Source of the DNA: Pedobacter panaciterrae
GTDB taxonomy: Bacteria > Bacteroidota > Bacteroidia > Sphingobacteriales > Sphingobacteriaceae
Reading direction: 5' to 3'
Assembly (NCBI RefSeq): GCF_013204795.1
Contig: NZ_JABMKW010000017.1
Span: 248,001 to 312,000, forward strand
DNA: 64,000 nucleotides
A program made the position numbers and the translations under genes. Below, one piece after another: positions 17,769 through 28,221 of the stretch. The notes beneath the pieces were generated by a model that did not search any database, was not told the DNA's origin, and saw only the letters and a list, made by a program, of their open reading frames with translations. The first letter of the stretch is position 1; every line of letters starts with the position of its first letter.

Positions 17769-19265
17769 ATGAAAACAGCAATTTTATACCTCCGTGTAAG
17801 TACCGATGAACAAGCATTAAGGGGTTATTCATTAAGAGCTCAGCAGGAGATGCTAATTAACTACTGCAAACTGCATGGCATTAGCATTTTAAAGATCTTC
17901 ACAGAAGACCATTCTGCAAAATCTTTCAAACGACCGGAATGGATGAAGCTCACTACCTATTTGCGTAAACACCGGTCGGATTTCCTCCTCTTTACCAAAT
18001 GGGATAGATTTAGCCGTAATACCTGTGATGCTTATCAGGTATTGGCAAACTTAAAAAGGATGGGAACTAACCCCCAGGCAGTAGAGCAGCCATTGGACTT
18101 AAATGTTCCTGAGAACAAATTAATGCTTGCATTGTACTTGGCTATACCGGAAATCGAAAATGACCGACGAAGCTTGAATACTCAAATGGGCATGAGGCGT
18201 GCGAAAAAAGAAGGACATTGGTCTGGCAGGGCGCCACTTGGCTATAAAAACAAGAACTACGAAGATGGGAAGAAATATATTTCACCAGAAGAGCCTTATG
18301 CTTCTGCAATCAGGTGGGCATTTCAAGAGCTTTCCTTAGGTATGTCTTCGATGGCGGAAGTTCATAGAAAGGCATTTAAACTTGGGCTTACCTGTAGCAT
18401 TAATAACTTTCATTCCCTTGTACGAAATCGGATTTATTGCGGAAATATCAGAGTTCGAGAAATAGATGGAGAAGAAGAACACATCATAAAAGGTATGCAT
18501 GAACCATTGATAACAGAAAAGCTATTTGACAAAGTTCAAAATGTATTGAAAGGAGACATCAAACCTAAAAAATTTGCAATTGCTACACCAGAAGATTTAC
18601 CGCTTAGAGGTTTTCTGAAATGCCCTAGCTGTCATAGAATGTTAACAGGAAGTGCTTCTAAGGGTCGTAAAAACCATGTTGCTTACTACCATTGTAAATC
18701 GCCATGCAAAGTAAGATTCAATGCCAATCAGGTAAATCAGGAATTTATCGAAGAACTAAAACTCTTTAGAATCACTAAAAGGGATCAACCGAAATTCTTA
18801 CAAGATATCATCAGCGCTTATAACGAAGTCAGAAATACGGCTTCCTCCATGAGGCAGAGCTGTATAGATGAATTACACAAATTAGATGATCAGATCATTA
18901 ATGCTAGAGAACTTTTACTCGCTGGAAAGATCGAACCATCTGATTTTAAAAGCCTGAAAATGGATTACGATAATAAAGTAAACGCAATAAATGTTCAATT
19001 AACAGCACTTAAAGAGCGATTTAAAGATAAAATCAATATTCAACCTCTGGTGATCAATGCTATAAAAACGCTCTGCACTCTTCCTCGTCTTTATCAAACA
19101 GCTACGATTGAAGACAAAAGATACCTAGTAGAGATAATTTTTAATGGAATGTTGATTTATGACAAAGATGGGTATCGAGCCATAAATCTCAACCCGATTA
19201 CAGAGATAACATATCTGAAAAACAAGGAGTTACAAAGGAACAAAAAAGGGGAAAAGTATCTTTAA
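17769..19265 (+). CDS. Large serine recombinase (copy 1)
   Basis: A 498-residue large serine integrase. The N-terminal resolvase domain begins MKTAILYLRVSTDEQ with catalytic Arg9 and Ser11. A Recombinase domain (about 160-250) contains GHWSGRAPLGYKN. A zinc beta-ribbon follows (FLKCPSCHRMLTGSA ... YYHCKSPCKVRF, four Cys), then a long helical coiled-coil region at about 350-430. It should act on att sites by double-strand cleavage and 180-degree rotation. The gene is complete and about 95% identical in protein to the copy at 33760. The start is the ATG at 17769, and its terminator hairpin overlaps the stop codon. Confidence 0.95.
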   Translation: MKTAILYLRVSTDEQALRGYSLRAQQEMLINYCKLHGISILKIFTEDHSAKSFKRPEWMKLTTYLRKHRSDFLLFTKWDRFSRNTCDAYQVLANLKRMGTNPQAVEQPLDLNVPENKLMLALYLAIPEIENDRRSLNTQMGMRRAKKEGHWSGRAPLGYKNKNYEDGKKYISPEEPYASAIRWAFQELSLGMSSMAEVHRKAFKLGLTCSINNFHSLVRNRIYCGNIRVREIDGEEEHIIKGMHEPLITEKLFDKVQNVLKGDIKPKKFAIATPEDLPLRGFLKCPSCHRMLTGSASKGRKNHVAYYHCKSPCKVRFNANQVNQEFIEELKLFRITKRDQPKFLQDIISAYNEVRNTASSMRQSCIDELHKLDDQIINARELLLAGKIEPSDFKSLKMDYDNKVNAINVQLTALKERFKDKINIQPLVINAIKTLCTLPRLYQTATIEDKRYLVEIIFNGMLIYDKDGYRAINLNPITEITYLKNKELQRNKKGEKYL

Positions 19266-19279
19266 AGACTCTTTTCCCC
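19248..19279 (+). terminator. Terminator hairpin overlapping recombinase 1 stop
   Basis: GGGGAAAAG (19248-19256) pairs with CTTTTCCCC (19271-19279). An identical hairpin follows the second recombinase. Identity between the two recombinase modules ends just after it, at CGGGTGG. Confidence 0.65.
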
Positions 19280-19432
19280 AACTACGGGTGGCCCCACTTG
19301 CTTCTGTCGACGGATTTTATGTACGATTTAACGCGTCTAGCGAACCTAAAGGGGAAAATGATGGAGATAGATCCGCAACTTTCAGAGCGGCTTTTGGGAT
19401 CTTAGCATGTTTTAGTCGCATGCGGATAACTT

Positions 19433-19508
19433 CAATCAATTTTATACCTAGTAGAGAAGATGGAAGTTCTCTACTAGGGAATATTTCGATTAAAAACTAT
19501 CTAGTAGT
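19433..19508 (+). repeat. att-like 27-bp repeat plus 12-bp inverted repeat (copy 1)
   Basis: CAATCAATTTTATACCTAGT continuing to GAGAAG (19433-19459) is repeated exactly at 27863. Within it CCTAGTAGAGAA (19447-19458) forms a perfect dyad with TTCTCTACTAGG (19467-19478), and a third CTAGTAG word lies at 19501. It sits between recombinase 1 and the primase-RT gene. The surrounding spacer 19280-19771 otherwise holds only a possible 67-codon frame. Likely a recombination site, though a hairpin role is possible. Confidence 0.65.
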
Positions 19509-19525
19509 CATAAAGTTTAGCTTTG

Positions 19526-19726
19526 ATGAGTAACCATATTAAATATTTACATATAATAGTTAAACCGTCTGTAATTGCGTTATCAACTGGATATATTGTA
19601 ATGATCGGAAGGCGACCATTATTGTCCAATTTTATAAAGGAAGGTATAAAGAAAATTCTTGTTGTTAAATCAATAAAGAGCTTGATTGGTTTTGATACAT
19701 CGAATACCATATATTTGAAACTATAA
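19526..19726 (+). CDS. Possible small ORF before primase-RT gene
   Basis: An ATG frame of 66 residues (MSNHIKYLHIIVKPSVIALS and onward) ends 45 bp before the primase-RT start. A competing minus-strand frame covers the same DNA. I recognise no family. It could be a small partner or chance. Confidence 0.2.
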   Translation: MSNHIKYLHIIVKPSVIALSTGYIVMIGRRPLLSNFIKEGIKKILVVKSIKSLIGFDTSNTIYLKL

Positions 19727-19771
19727 ATCAACTAACTTATAGAATATATTGGATTATATTCAAAAAAATAA

Positions 19772-22700
19772 ATGAGTAATTCGCCAATTTACAAACAATT
19801 ATCATCAAAGCTCTTCGACCTGTTCTATGTCGATGATAACAAATATGGGCGACAAAATGATAATGGAACTTACCGACTAGTAAGAAATAAAATTACACCT
19901 GCTACGATAGATGATATGTTGCTCGAGCAAAAGAGCCTACTATCTTACCAGGAAATTCATACTTTACAGCATGCCTTTATCAAATGGATATGTCTTGACC
20001 TAGATATTGTTAAAGCCGCTATTGGGGAAGAAGAAGTTAAAGAATCCGATCTTCAGCTAGTTAAAAAGTCCGCTGATAAAATCTGTGAATATTTATTGAA
20101 AGAAAAAATACCTTATCTTCTTGAATTTTCTGGAAGAAGGGGGTTTCATATTTGGATCATTTTTGATGAGCTGCAAACCAAAGAAGATGGCTTTAAACTT
20201 GTTAAATTAATTAGATCCAAGGTAATACTTGAACAAAACATCAATGTAGATTTATTTCCTAAAACGCCAACTGTTACGAAAGGATCAAAAATGGTTGGGC
20301 TGGGCGTAAAATTACCACTTTCCCAAAACAAAGTTTCCAATAAACTATCTTTCTTTTTAAACAAAGCTGGAGATTTCAATTTCGACAAGAAATCTCATCC
20401 ATCCGAGCCAACGAACGACTTCCTATTAGCCCAACTCAATATCATTGGAGATTATCCTTTGGTAAAAACTGAGAAGATTAAACCATACATTGATGAGTTT
20501 GATCAGATACAAAAAGAGGTTTTTTCGAAATCTCCATTCGCCTTTTTAAAAAATATTAGAGTTGAATCTCCCCCTAGAATGAGTGCGAACTTAGAAGGTG
20601 TACTTAATTCATTAAAAAAATGTGAGCACATTGGTTCAATTCTGGAAAATTATCAACAAGGGCTTAGTGGCCATAGTAGAAGTTTGATGGTTGGACTGCT
20701 TGGAAAATTGAAAAATGCAGATGACCCTAATTTGGGCTATAATTTGCTTAATGAGTTTTTCTCTGGCATTCAAGGCTATAGAAAAGATATAACTGAACAG
20801 AAACTAAAACTCGCTGAAAACTATTATCCCGTTTCTTGTCATCATTTAGGTAGATGTAAAACCTGCACTTGTGATCCAATAGACTCTCCAGTTCAACTTA
20901 TAGATGGAATCGAACTGATTCCTCAACCTCCATTTAGCATTACTAATATATCCAAGGATCTTTTCGAAACCATTGTTGCTTCTACATCACGGTACAATCT
21001 TATCAATGATGAGATTCCATTGTACAGTCAATTGAAAAAGCTCGAACACATTTCAATGGACAAGGTTGAACAATACATTAGTCAAGTTTTTGAAGGTAAT
21101 TTCCCAGATGTCAGTGAAGTATTCAGATTCGACAGAAACGAGATCGACAAGTTAAGAGTACTTTATAGTATAGATTATATTACAAATGTTGTTTCCTCCT
21201 ACTTTCTATTTGTTTTAAATAACCTTTTTTACTCTGAAGTTTCACAGAACTCCTTCGGTTATCGCATTGCTCCAGGATTTTACAATTCTAATATTTTTTC
21301 TAATTGGTTCGTCAGCTGGTCAATTTTTTCAAAAAATGTTCAACAAATCTTAGAGGGAGAGGAATTTAAAAATTACTATCTAATTAAAGTCGATATAAAA
21401 AGCTTCTACGATCGTATTGACCTCCAACGATTACAAATTAAGCTTTATGAAGAAGCTCCACCTAAGATTGATGCCAAAATAAAAGAACTTGATGATCAAA
21501 GCCGATATCGATACCATAATATTGTCAAGTATCTCTTGCGTATTTCCAGACAAACAACTGGTAATGCTGATAAAGGGCTTCCACAAGGTCCAGCATATGC
21601 ACGTTACCTTGCTGAACTATATTTGATAGGACTGGATCGATTAATTGAGCAGGAACTTATTAAAGATAAACGTCGAGAATTCTACTACAGATTTGTCGAT
21701 GATGTGTTTATTTTCGTCGAAGATAAAGAAAAAGCCAAAGAGGTATTGCAAAACATACAAAAATGGTCTTCTGTTAATGGGCTAGAATTAAACCCTTCAA
21801 AAACGGAAATCAGCAATGTTCACGAGTATTTCATTTCAGGTAAATTTAAGCGCTTTCAAGATGATGCGAAATATTCAATAAATAAAGCCAATAAGAATAA
21901 AAATCTGTTATCTGAAATTGAGATTCAGGAAGCCATTGCAAAATTGGATGGTATTACTGAGGATGCAAAATTTGGCATCAAAGATAATATCAGATTTTTT
22001 TACTACCAGTTCTCCGGTGATTCAAGATTGAAGCACATCAGAACTAAACTAGCGGGCATTCTGCCATTTTCCGTGTCAGGTCGGGGAACGCTTTTTATGC
22101 TTTTTTACAGTGACCTTTTTGATAGTTTACCAGAGATATTTTGGGGACTAATTAAGCAACAAGAACGTATCACAGGTCTTTCCTTGGGGCAATACTTAAA
22201 TACGATTCTATTGAAAGACAATTCTTTGATCGAGCATACCGAAAAAGTAGAGACCCTGCTTGCATCGATGTATGAAAGAATCGATTTAAACGATGTCCAT
22301 CGCAGTTTAATACTTACTTTGGCCCTCAAATATAAACTTAAAATACCAACAAAATTTCTAACTCAATGCTCCAAACCCCTTATACATTCGGCAATGGAAA
22401 CACCTGAAATCGCCTACACAGAGGATAATTATCAGGTGCTCGAACAAATGTTGGCTGAAAGAGATAAAGTCGATTTTATCTCAACGGTATACCAGATTGT
22501 AACCAACCATCAAATGACAAGTGATGTTGCACAGAACCTTGCCAAATACGTCATAGCCAGATTTAGTGAATGGCGCGATAGCCCTGAGATGGTTGAAAAT
22601 TTAAAATCTCCTGTCGTTGCGCTTGAGTATTACCATTCACTTTGTTTTTTAACATTATTTGAGCATTCAGATGACCCCTCAGCCCTATCAGTTGCTTGGG

Positions 22701-25330
22701 AAAATCTACTAAAGGTTTCTAAAGAGATAGATTTAGGTGAGAAAAAAATAACTTTTGATTGGATTAATAATGCCATTGAAAACTATTCGGGTGAATTCTC
22801 TGCCAGCAGCTATAACCTATTGTTGGCTAAAAAGGAAGGTTCGGATCTAAATAAGTTTGAATGCAAACACAATTTCATTGACTTATTCCTTGAGATATTA
22901 TTGATTTTCCATTTCGCCAAGAACTTGAGCTTGGAAATGTTCCAAAAGGGAGCCCACTCCATTATTGATAAAGATTCGATGTTCGGAAAATGGTTAGTGA
23001 ATGACAATGCAAAATTGTATCCCATGAGAGATATGTTATGTGTAAAGAACCTGTCTTTGAATGGTTTAATAGTATTGACCAATGATAGCCATGTTTTCAT
23101 TAAAAACATCAACGGAGAACTACCACTGGGTCAATTCGAATACTTAACCATCAATTCAAGTGACGATGGCACTGAATGCGAAATCTTAATGGAGGATTCA
23201 ACAAAGCTCGAAATATATGAAACTGCGCCAAATTTTCATTCATTAATTATCCTCATAGCAGACCGAATCAGGAAAGATGAAACGTTTAAGAAAGATTTCA
23301 AAACAAACTATCCTGTCTATTACAATAATCCCTTTTTAATAGAGAATAAGCCGCTAATTCCTTTCTATTCCGTTTTTGAGAAAAAAATAGCGATGTCGGG
23401 AGTTGCGCAATCAAATGACGCGAAAGCATATTGGGAAAATCTATTCACGTTAGCTAAAGAACATAACCCAAACCTCTGGGCGCTTCAGGATAGCGAAAAC
23501 CCTTTCAATTTTAAATTGAGTGCATTAAACGAACGATTTTTCCCTAAATCTGAGACCATTCTTACCAGTGACCAAGAAAAATTAGAATTTATCTGCGCTT
23601 TTGCTGAATTGGAGAAAGTTAATCCAAATACAAATGCGTTTCAATTTCATTATGCCTGGTTGCAAACTGTTTGGAAATTTGTAGAACGGACAGCTTCAAA
23701 TGTGAATAACAAGTTCAATCAGTTATTAAGCATACATTTTGCTCAATTTGTTGCAGAAGCAGAGATTGCAATCGATGTATTATTTGCTGTAGATCACCGA
23801 ACCCAGCCAAAAAACACCACACTGCAAGAATTCAATGATAGTATACGGGCCTCGTTTATCTTGTTCCAAAACGAAGTGGATTTAGGTGACTTTAACTTAG
23901 TGACTTTGCTAGATGAAGAAACAAGCCTCTTCAGCGATGTAATTTATGAAACTGAAAAAATTAGACCAGCTGACTTTTTATCAATAAAATTGGAATTTGC
24001 ACAATTTTATAATATAGAAAAAGGAGAAAGAGACATCAAGGTTCACTACAAAACCGAAGATCTTACGTCACTACCTGTATATTTATTCGATCGCAATACC
24101 TCTCAATTTTGGTCCAAAACTTACCTGGAATTGCAGCCACTAATTAATGGCAAAAGGTACTACACTTACAAAACCGAGAAAGGTGTCTGGGTTTACATTA
24201 CTGAACCTGAACTATCCAAGGCTTATGAGCGCGTATGCGAAAGAAGGGTCATGTATGAGAATGCAAAATCCGTTGTTAAATTCAAAAAGGTATTCCCCAA
24301 GGATCAGGATTATTTGCAAGCAAAAAAAGAATTTGAGGCCTATCAGTCCGCAGCATTCGTGCGCATGTTAACACCACACTATTGGTCAACTTCAGATGTA
24401 AGCGAAAGAGTAATAAATTGGCTAAGCATCTTTAATGAAGAAAGCATTAAGGGTTCTCAGCTCGCAAAATATATGGCCGAACATGAACCTGTCATTCAAA
24501 TACCAAAATTACATCGTGCGATTATGGAGGTGGCACTTATTCATAAAGGTCCTACAGATGAAAATATTGAGGAATTTAAAAACACTACGTCCAAATATAT
24601 AGAGGATGGGGATTGTATTTTCCCACTAAAACATCCTGGAAGGGATGAAAATGGATTGTTACGGCTAATTAATAAAGCTAATTTTTTGCCCCGGGCATTT
24701 GATTGGGACAAAAATGCAAAGGTGCTTTTTAATTCAGACCTAACAGGAAAATCAATTGTACTCATTGCAGATTTAACAATTTCAGGTAGTCAGATGCTTA
24801 AAGCTCTAGAATATTATTTGAAAGACTATAGTAAAATTGAAGAACTGAATGAAGCAAACAGGGTCGCTGAGGAACACAATCTAAAGTACTTCAGATATGC
24901 CTCGATAGAGGAAGCCAATAAATGCTTACAAAATTTTAAAAACGCAAAAGAAATTGTAATTCTTTCGCCTATGGTAACAGAAAAATTCGTCAAGGCCATT
25001 ACCCAACATCCGATGCTTGTTGATAGGGTGAAAATAAAGGCAATGACAACTTTGCGAGATGATGAATACCTTCTAGGCACAAGTGCATTGGATGGGCAAA
25101 ATAGAACTCTTTTTGATACTCTCCTCAAGGATGAACAATTAATAAAATCATTGTTTGAGGTTCCAAAAGAACTCGAATACGAAAGGACAGTAAAAGATAC
25201 TTCAAAATTAAATGTTCTTTTACGCGTTGGCTCTATGCCCAGAAAACACATAAGGTTATTTTCATTAAAATCTAAAAATAGTGGCTTAACTCTTTTCGAC
25301 TACATAGAAAATTGGGGTATAATCAATTAA
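19772..25330 (+). CDS. AEP primase - reverse transcriptase - PRTase-like fusion
   Basis: A 1852-residue protein. The N-terminus is an archaeo-eukaryotic primase: D76/D78 in ICLDLDIV, SGRRGFHIW (120-128) and NVDLFPK (158-164) with the third acid, then KLPL (180-183). A Cys cluster (C356, C362, C365, C367) may bind zinc. A reverse transcriptase follows: motif A KVDIKSFYDRID (539-550), motif B KGLPQGPAYA (601-610), motif C YRFVDDVFIF (639-648), all with intact catalytic Asp. Residues 800-1600 are unrecognised. The C-terminus has VLIADLTISGSQML (1663-1676), a phosphoribosyltransferase-like loop. Published surveys of defence-related RTs describe an AEP-RT-PRTase class, I believe UG10/DRT7, which this seems to match. 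The next gene downstream is YaaC-like. Confidence 0.8.
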   Translation: MSNSPIYKQLSSKLFDLFYVDDNKYGRQNDNGTYRLVRNKITPATIDDMLLEQKSLLSYQEIHTLQHAFIKWICLDLDIVKAAIGEEEVKESDLQLVKKSADKICEYLLKEKIPYLLEFSGRRGFHIWIIFDELQTKEDGFKLVKLIRSKVILEQNINVDLFPKTPTVTKGSKMVGLGVKLPLSQNKVSNKLSFFLNKAGDFNFDKKSHPSEPTNDFLLAQLNIIGDYPLVKTEKIKPYIDEFDQIQKEVFSKSPFAFLKNIRVESPPRMSANLEGVLNSLKKCEHIGSILENYQQGLSGHSRSLMVGLLGKLKNADDPNLGYNLLNEFFSGIQGYRKDITEQKLKLAENYYPVSCHHLGRCKTCTCDPIDSPVQLIDGIELIPQPPFSITNISKDLFETIVASTSRYNLINDEIPLYSQLKKLEHISMDKVEQYISQVFEGNFPDVSEVFRFDRNEIDKLRVLYSIDYITNVVSSYFLFVLNNLFYSEVSQNSFGYRIAPGFYNSNIFSNWFVSWSIFSKNVQQILEGEEFKNYYLIKVDIKSFYDRIDLQRLQIKLYEEAPPKIDAKIKELDDQSRYRYHNIVKYLLRISRQTTGNADKGLPQGPAYARYLAELYLIGLDRLIEQELIKDKRREFYYRFVDDVFIFVEDKEKAKEVLQNIQKWSSVNGLELNPSKTEISNVHEYFISGKFKRFQDDAKYSINKANKNKNLLSEIEIQEAIAKLDGITEDAKFGIKDNIRFFYYQFSGDSRLKHIRTKLAGILPFSVSGRGTLFMLFYSDLFDSLPEIFWGLIKQQERITGLSLGQYLNTILLKDNSLIEHTEKVETLLASMYERIDLNDVHRSLILTLALKYKLKIPTKFLTQCSKPLIHSAMETPEIAYTEDNYQVLEQMLAERDKVDFISTVYQIVTNHQMTSDVAQNLAKYVIARFSEWRDSPEMVENLKSPVVALEYYHSLCFLTLFEHSDDPSALSVAWENLLKVSKEIDLGEKKITFDWINNAIENYSGEFSASSYNLLLAKKEGSDLNKFECKHNFIDLFLEILLIFHFAKNLSLEMFQKGAHSIIDKDSMFGKWLVNDNAKLYPMRDMLCVKNLSLNGLIVLTNDSHVFIKNINGELPLGQFEYLTINSSDDGTECEILMEDSTKLEIYETAPNFHSLIILIADRIRKDETFKKDFKTNYPVYYNNPFLIENKPLIPFYSVFEKKIAMSGVAQSNDAKAYWENLFTLAKEHNPNLWALQDSENPFNFKLSALNERFFPKSETILTSDQEKLEFICAFAELEKVNPNTNAFQFHYAWLQTVWKFVERTASNVNNKFNQLLSIHFAQFVAEAEIAIDVLFAVDHRTQPKNTTLQEFNDSIRASFILFQNEVDLGDFNLVTLLDEETSLFSDVIYETEKIRPADFLSIKLEFAQFYNIEKGERDIKVHYKTEDLTSLPVYLFDRNTSQFWSKTYLELQPLINGKRYYTYKTEKGVWVYITEPELSKAYERVCERRVMYENAKSVVKFKKVFPKDQDYLQAKKEFEAYQSAAFVRMLTPHYWSTSDVSERVINWLSIFNEESIKGSQLAKYMAEHEPVIQIPKLHRAIMEVALIHKGPTDENIEEFKNTTSKYIEDGDCIFPLKHPGRDENGLLRLINKANFLPRAFDWDKNAKVLFNSDLTGKSIVLIADLTISGSQMLKALEYYLKDYSKIEELNEANRVAEEHNLKYFRYASIEEANKCLQNFKNAKEIVILSPMVTEKFVKAITQHPMLVDRVKIKAMTTLRDDEYLLGTSALDGQNRTLFDTLLKDEQLIKSLFEVPKELEYERTVKDTSKLNVLLRVGSMPRKHIRLFSLKSKNSGLTLFDYIENWGIIN

Positions 25331-25583
25331 ACTAACTGCAAAAATTAGTTTAAAAGTCACTTTATTTACTGGTATGACTGCAGAGGGTCGCCGAAATTTT
25401 GGCTGACTTCTGCATACTACAGCTGCTCAAAAGTTTGGAAACCATCCTTTTCAAATACATAAAAAACAGTAAAGACAAGATCTGCTATTTCCTAGCATTC
25501 GGTTGAGCCAAATAGAAATTACTTGTACTTACTTAAATTGCTACAGATAATCGTAGATTTAAATCATCAAATTATCAGCAATC

Positions 25584-26768
25584 ATGGCAAAAAACAGTCA
25601 AAGTTTTCGTGCAGAGAATCCGGATGAAATTGTATTTCTTAGACTCAACAGGCTTAAAAGCACGAGACTTTGTGAAAATTTGTTGCGAGACAAGCTAAGT
25701 GAAACACCAAATGCAGCAATCACTGATGAGGTAATAAAAACTAAAGCTATTGGATTGTCTTCGGTAATAGAAAGTGCGTTGGGCTATTGGCAATCGCCTT
25801 CCCAATCACTTAATTCCAAAGTCCTGTCACGTTACTATTTTATGCTTCAACTGACTATAGCTGAACAGGTAGCTAGTGTTGTTAATATAGATGGGCTTCG
25901 AGAAATTCAACGTCATACAGAAAATGGTCACGGTTTAAAAACTTTCCTCATACCCAACGGTAAAGTCCATAATAACCTTTTAATTTATGCAACACAGGGC
26001 GAACATTTTAACTCTTACGGAAAATTTCTGGGATGGGATATGAAAAAATGTATTCAAGACAAAGGAATAAAAAAACAGGATGATATAACTCCTGACGTTC
26101 GCGAGAAAATGCTTAGCCTTTCTCAGTTATTCAGAACGATACCCGAGTTAAGAACAGTAATTGAAGAATACTTAGATGAAGCACCACTATCTTTGCATGT
26201 TGGACATTCCCAGTCTAACATGATTGCTCAGTCCGAGTTTAATGAAATGTTTATTAAAACTCACCACCGGCTCCCTACACTTGAAGATTCCCAAAAATTA
26301 GACAAAACTACCGATGTTGGAATCTACACAGAATCCTCTAAAATCGACATTCCCTATTTGGAAAGCCTAGGCATGCCACTTCGTAACTTTAGGACTTACA
26401 GTGATACGGTTTCTAAAACCGATACAATTATTGGTTCCATTTCTCACCCTGGCAATATGACCTGGTGGAAACTGTTTCCAACATATTCATCTCAATACGT
26501 TCCGACCAGCTTTGTAAAACTGATCTGGGGAGAACGCTATCATTCTGTTGCAGTAAATTACGTATTACTTTATGCGCTTAGTATCATAGTAAGATATATG
26601 CCAGATGTCTGGTATCGCATAACCAGTGGCGAAGACAATCATATTGGATCTTTAATCGACTATTATATTTCCGTAATGGATCACGTGCTGCCGTTGCAAA
26701 TGCTCGAACATATACAAGGGACAAAATTAAATATTCATAGTCAAGGCAGTTGGATGGGAGAAATATAA
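25584..26768 (+). CDS. YaaC-like protein
   Basis: A 394-residue protein with the layout of YaaC: an N-terminal helical block in which SRYYFMLQLTIAEQVASV marks the first conserved region, a loop-rich centre, and a C-terminal helical block with NYVLLYALSIIVRYMPDVWY and a late HVLPLQMLEHI. YaaC-like proteins have no defined activity but recur beside bacterial defence genes. It lies 253 bp after the primase-RT gene on the same strand, so it may be a partner with its own promoter. No membrane segments or catalytic motif are seen. Confidence 0.65.
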   Translation: MAKNSQSFRAENPDEIVFLRLNRLKSTRLCENLLRDKLSETPNAAITDEVIKTKAIGLSSVIESALGYWQSPSQSLNSKVLSRYYFMLQLTIAEQVASVVNIDGLREIQRHTENGHGLKTFLIPNGKVHNNLLIYATQGEHFNSYGKFLGWDMKKCIQDKGIKKQDDITPDVREKMLSLSQLFRTIPELRTVIEEYLDEAPLSLHVGHSQSNMIAQSEFNEMFIKTHHRLPTLEDSQKLDKTTDVGIYTESSKIDIPYLESLGMPLRNFRTYSDTVSKTDTIIGSISHPGNMTWWKLFPTYSSQYVPTSFVKLIWGERYHSVAVNYVLLYALSIIVRYMPDVWYRITSGEDNHIGSLIDYYISVMDHVLPLQMLEHIQGTKLNIHSQGSWMGEI

Positions 26769-26901
26769 CTAGCAATTAAAAATCATAGAAATATATTTAT
26801 TGGTTTTGCATAGCCTTCGAACAAATCTGTGTGTGACAATCAATTTCTCGTAGTCCGGCAAGACAAACATGTAGCAACGATGGAAATCAGATTTTCTCCC
26901 T

Positions 26902-27765
26902 TCACGGGTTGTTCCAATCCAGTTGTCCAAGCATCTCCTCCAATCCAATATCATTGCGATCATCATTTACTTTATATGCCTTAGTTAACATCTCTTCGTA
27001 AATCGCTTTTGTATCTCCCTTCGCATCAGTAAGCATTCGATGCATGGTCAAAGTCTGAAAATCCGCCCATGCAAATATTTGTAGCCAAGCAAGATCTAAG
27101 TCTGTTCTTTTGCTCTTGTTCTGTAGCCAGTACGCCCTGTTAAGGCAGAACGCAGCATAATCAGCCAGTTGTAACATCGGTTCCTTTTCGGAGGCAACAT
27201 ATCTGATTGTTTTATCGATGAAATCACTTTTAAATTCATTCATTTCCTGGATACTTCCATCCTTCTGCCTTCCAGCATCAATAACTATCTCTACAGGTGG
27301 GTAACCATTCCTGTTTTTTTTCAGAAAATAATGGCAACGAAGCAACAAATAGCACAGCGTGAGGTCCTCATGCCTGGTCATATCAAAACCATCGATCAAA
27401 TGCTTTCCTTTGGGCCGCACGATTTTACTTCGCTCATAATCGGCACTAGTCATCGTCATGTGGAGGATAGGATATTTCATATCCCGGAAAATAGTGGCAA
27501 AATGTTCGAATATCTGCAAGCGGGTATCAAGAGATACACCTTTATATGCTCTAACCCCACTAAAAATATCAGTGAAATGAAATTCTTTTGCACCATAAAT
27601 ACCGAAGTTCTCTCTGATTAGCACTGTCATAAATGAATGCGCTTGGATGCGTTGCTCTGAAGTTAGTACAACTGCGTACCAACTTTTACGATCGGTAGTA
27701 TCGTATAAATTTTCAGTTTGTGTCCCGGGATTTCCGGAGTCATCAATAAAAATTCCTGCTCTCAT
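26902..27765 (-). CDS. DUF3800 domain protein
   Basis: A 287-residue protein of the DUF3800 family, thought to adopt an RNase H-like fold. The N-terminal strand carries FIDDSGNPG with the first acidic residues, a central block has EIVIDAGRQKDG, and the C-terminal signature is MLQLADYAAFCLNRAYW, with the last acidic residue. DUF3800 proteins are frequent in defence islands and mobile elements and may be nucleases. It is convergent with the YaaC-like gene and lies just inside the second att-like repeat, so it could be an independent passenger of the same cargo block. Confidence 0.8.
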   Translation of the reverse strand: MRAGIFIDDSGNPGTQTENLYDTTDRKSWYAVVLTSEQRIQAHSFMTVLIRENFGIYGAKEFHFTDIFSGVRAYKGVSLDTRLQIFEHFATIFRDMKYPILHMTMTSADYERSKIVRPKGKHLIDGFDMTRHEDLTLCYLLLRCHYFLKKNRNGYPPVEIVIDAGRQKDGSIQEMNEFKSDFIDKTIRYVASEKEPMLQLADYAAFCLNRAYWLQNKSKRTDLDLAWLQIFAWADFQTLTMHRMLTDAKGDTKAIYEEMLTKAYKVNDDRNDIGLEEMLGQLDWNNP

Positions 27766-27862
27766 TTCAATGGATTTTCAGTATAAACCTAAGATATTTA
27801 TGCCGGAACCTGAAATATTTCAGATCCTTGTTCTTATCATTTAATCATGCCCAGCTCTATCA

Positions 27863-27939
27863 CAATCAATTTTATACCTAGTAGAGAAGTTTGAAAAGTT
27901 CTCTACTAGGCATTTTTAAATCAAAAATTGACTAGTAGG
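27863..27939 (+). repeat. att-like 27-bp repeat plus 12-bp inverted repeat (copy 2)
   Basis: Bases 27863-27889 repeat 19433-19459 exactly. The dyad CCTAGTAGAGAA (27877-27888) / TTCTCTACTAGG (27899-27910) is perfect, with a different 10-nt loop, and CTAGTAGG follows at 27932. It separates cargo 1 from cargo 2. The rest of the 456-bp spacer 27766-28221 holds no gene that I can support. Confidence 0.7.
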
Positions 27940-28221
27940 TATTTTATTGTTGATGTAAATAGACCGATATAAAATTGGGTTAATATTAATATGATTCTCC
28001 ACAATCGCTTCGCCATTAATCTCATTTACAAATTGAAGGGAAATCATTATGCCTACATAATAATTAGGCTCACATCAAAGAAATTATCAGAATTTTCAGG
28101 ATGGTAAATCTCTATAACAACAAGACCATTTTTAAATCAGTATGATTTGAAATGCTTCAGTATATTGTCAAGTGTCATATTGGTATTCAATGTTTGGAAG
28201 GCCATCCTCTTCATTCAGTAA

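Noticed and set aside
19288..19533. An 81-codon frame after recombinase 1
   Set aside because: It uses a weak start, crosses the att-like repeat, and shows no family features.
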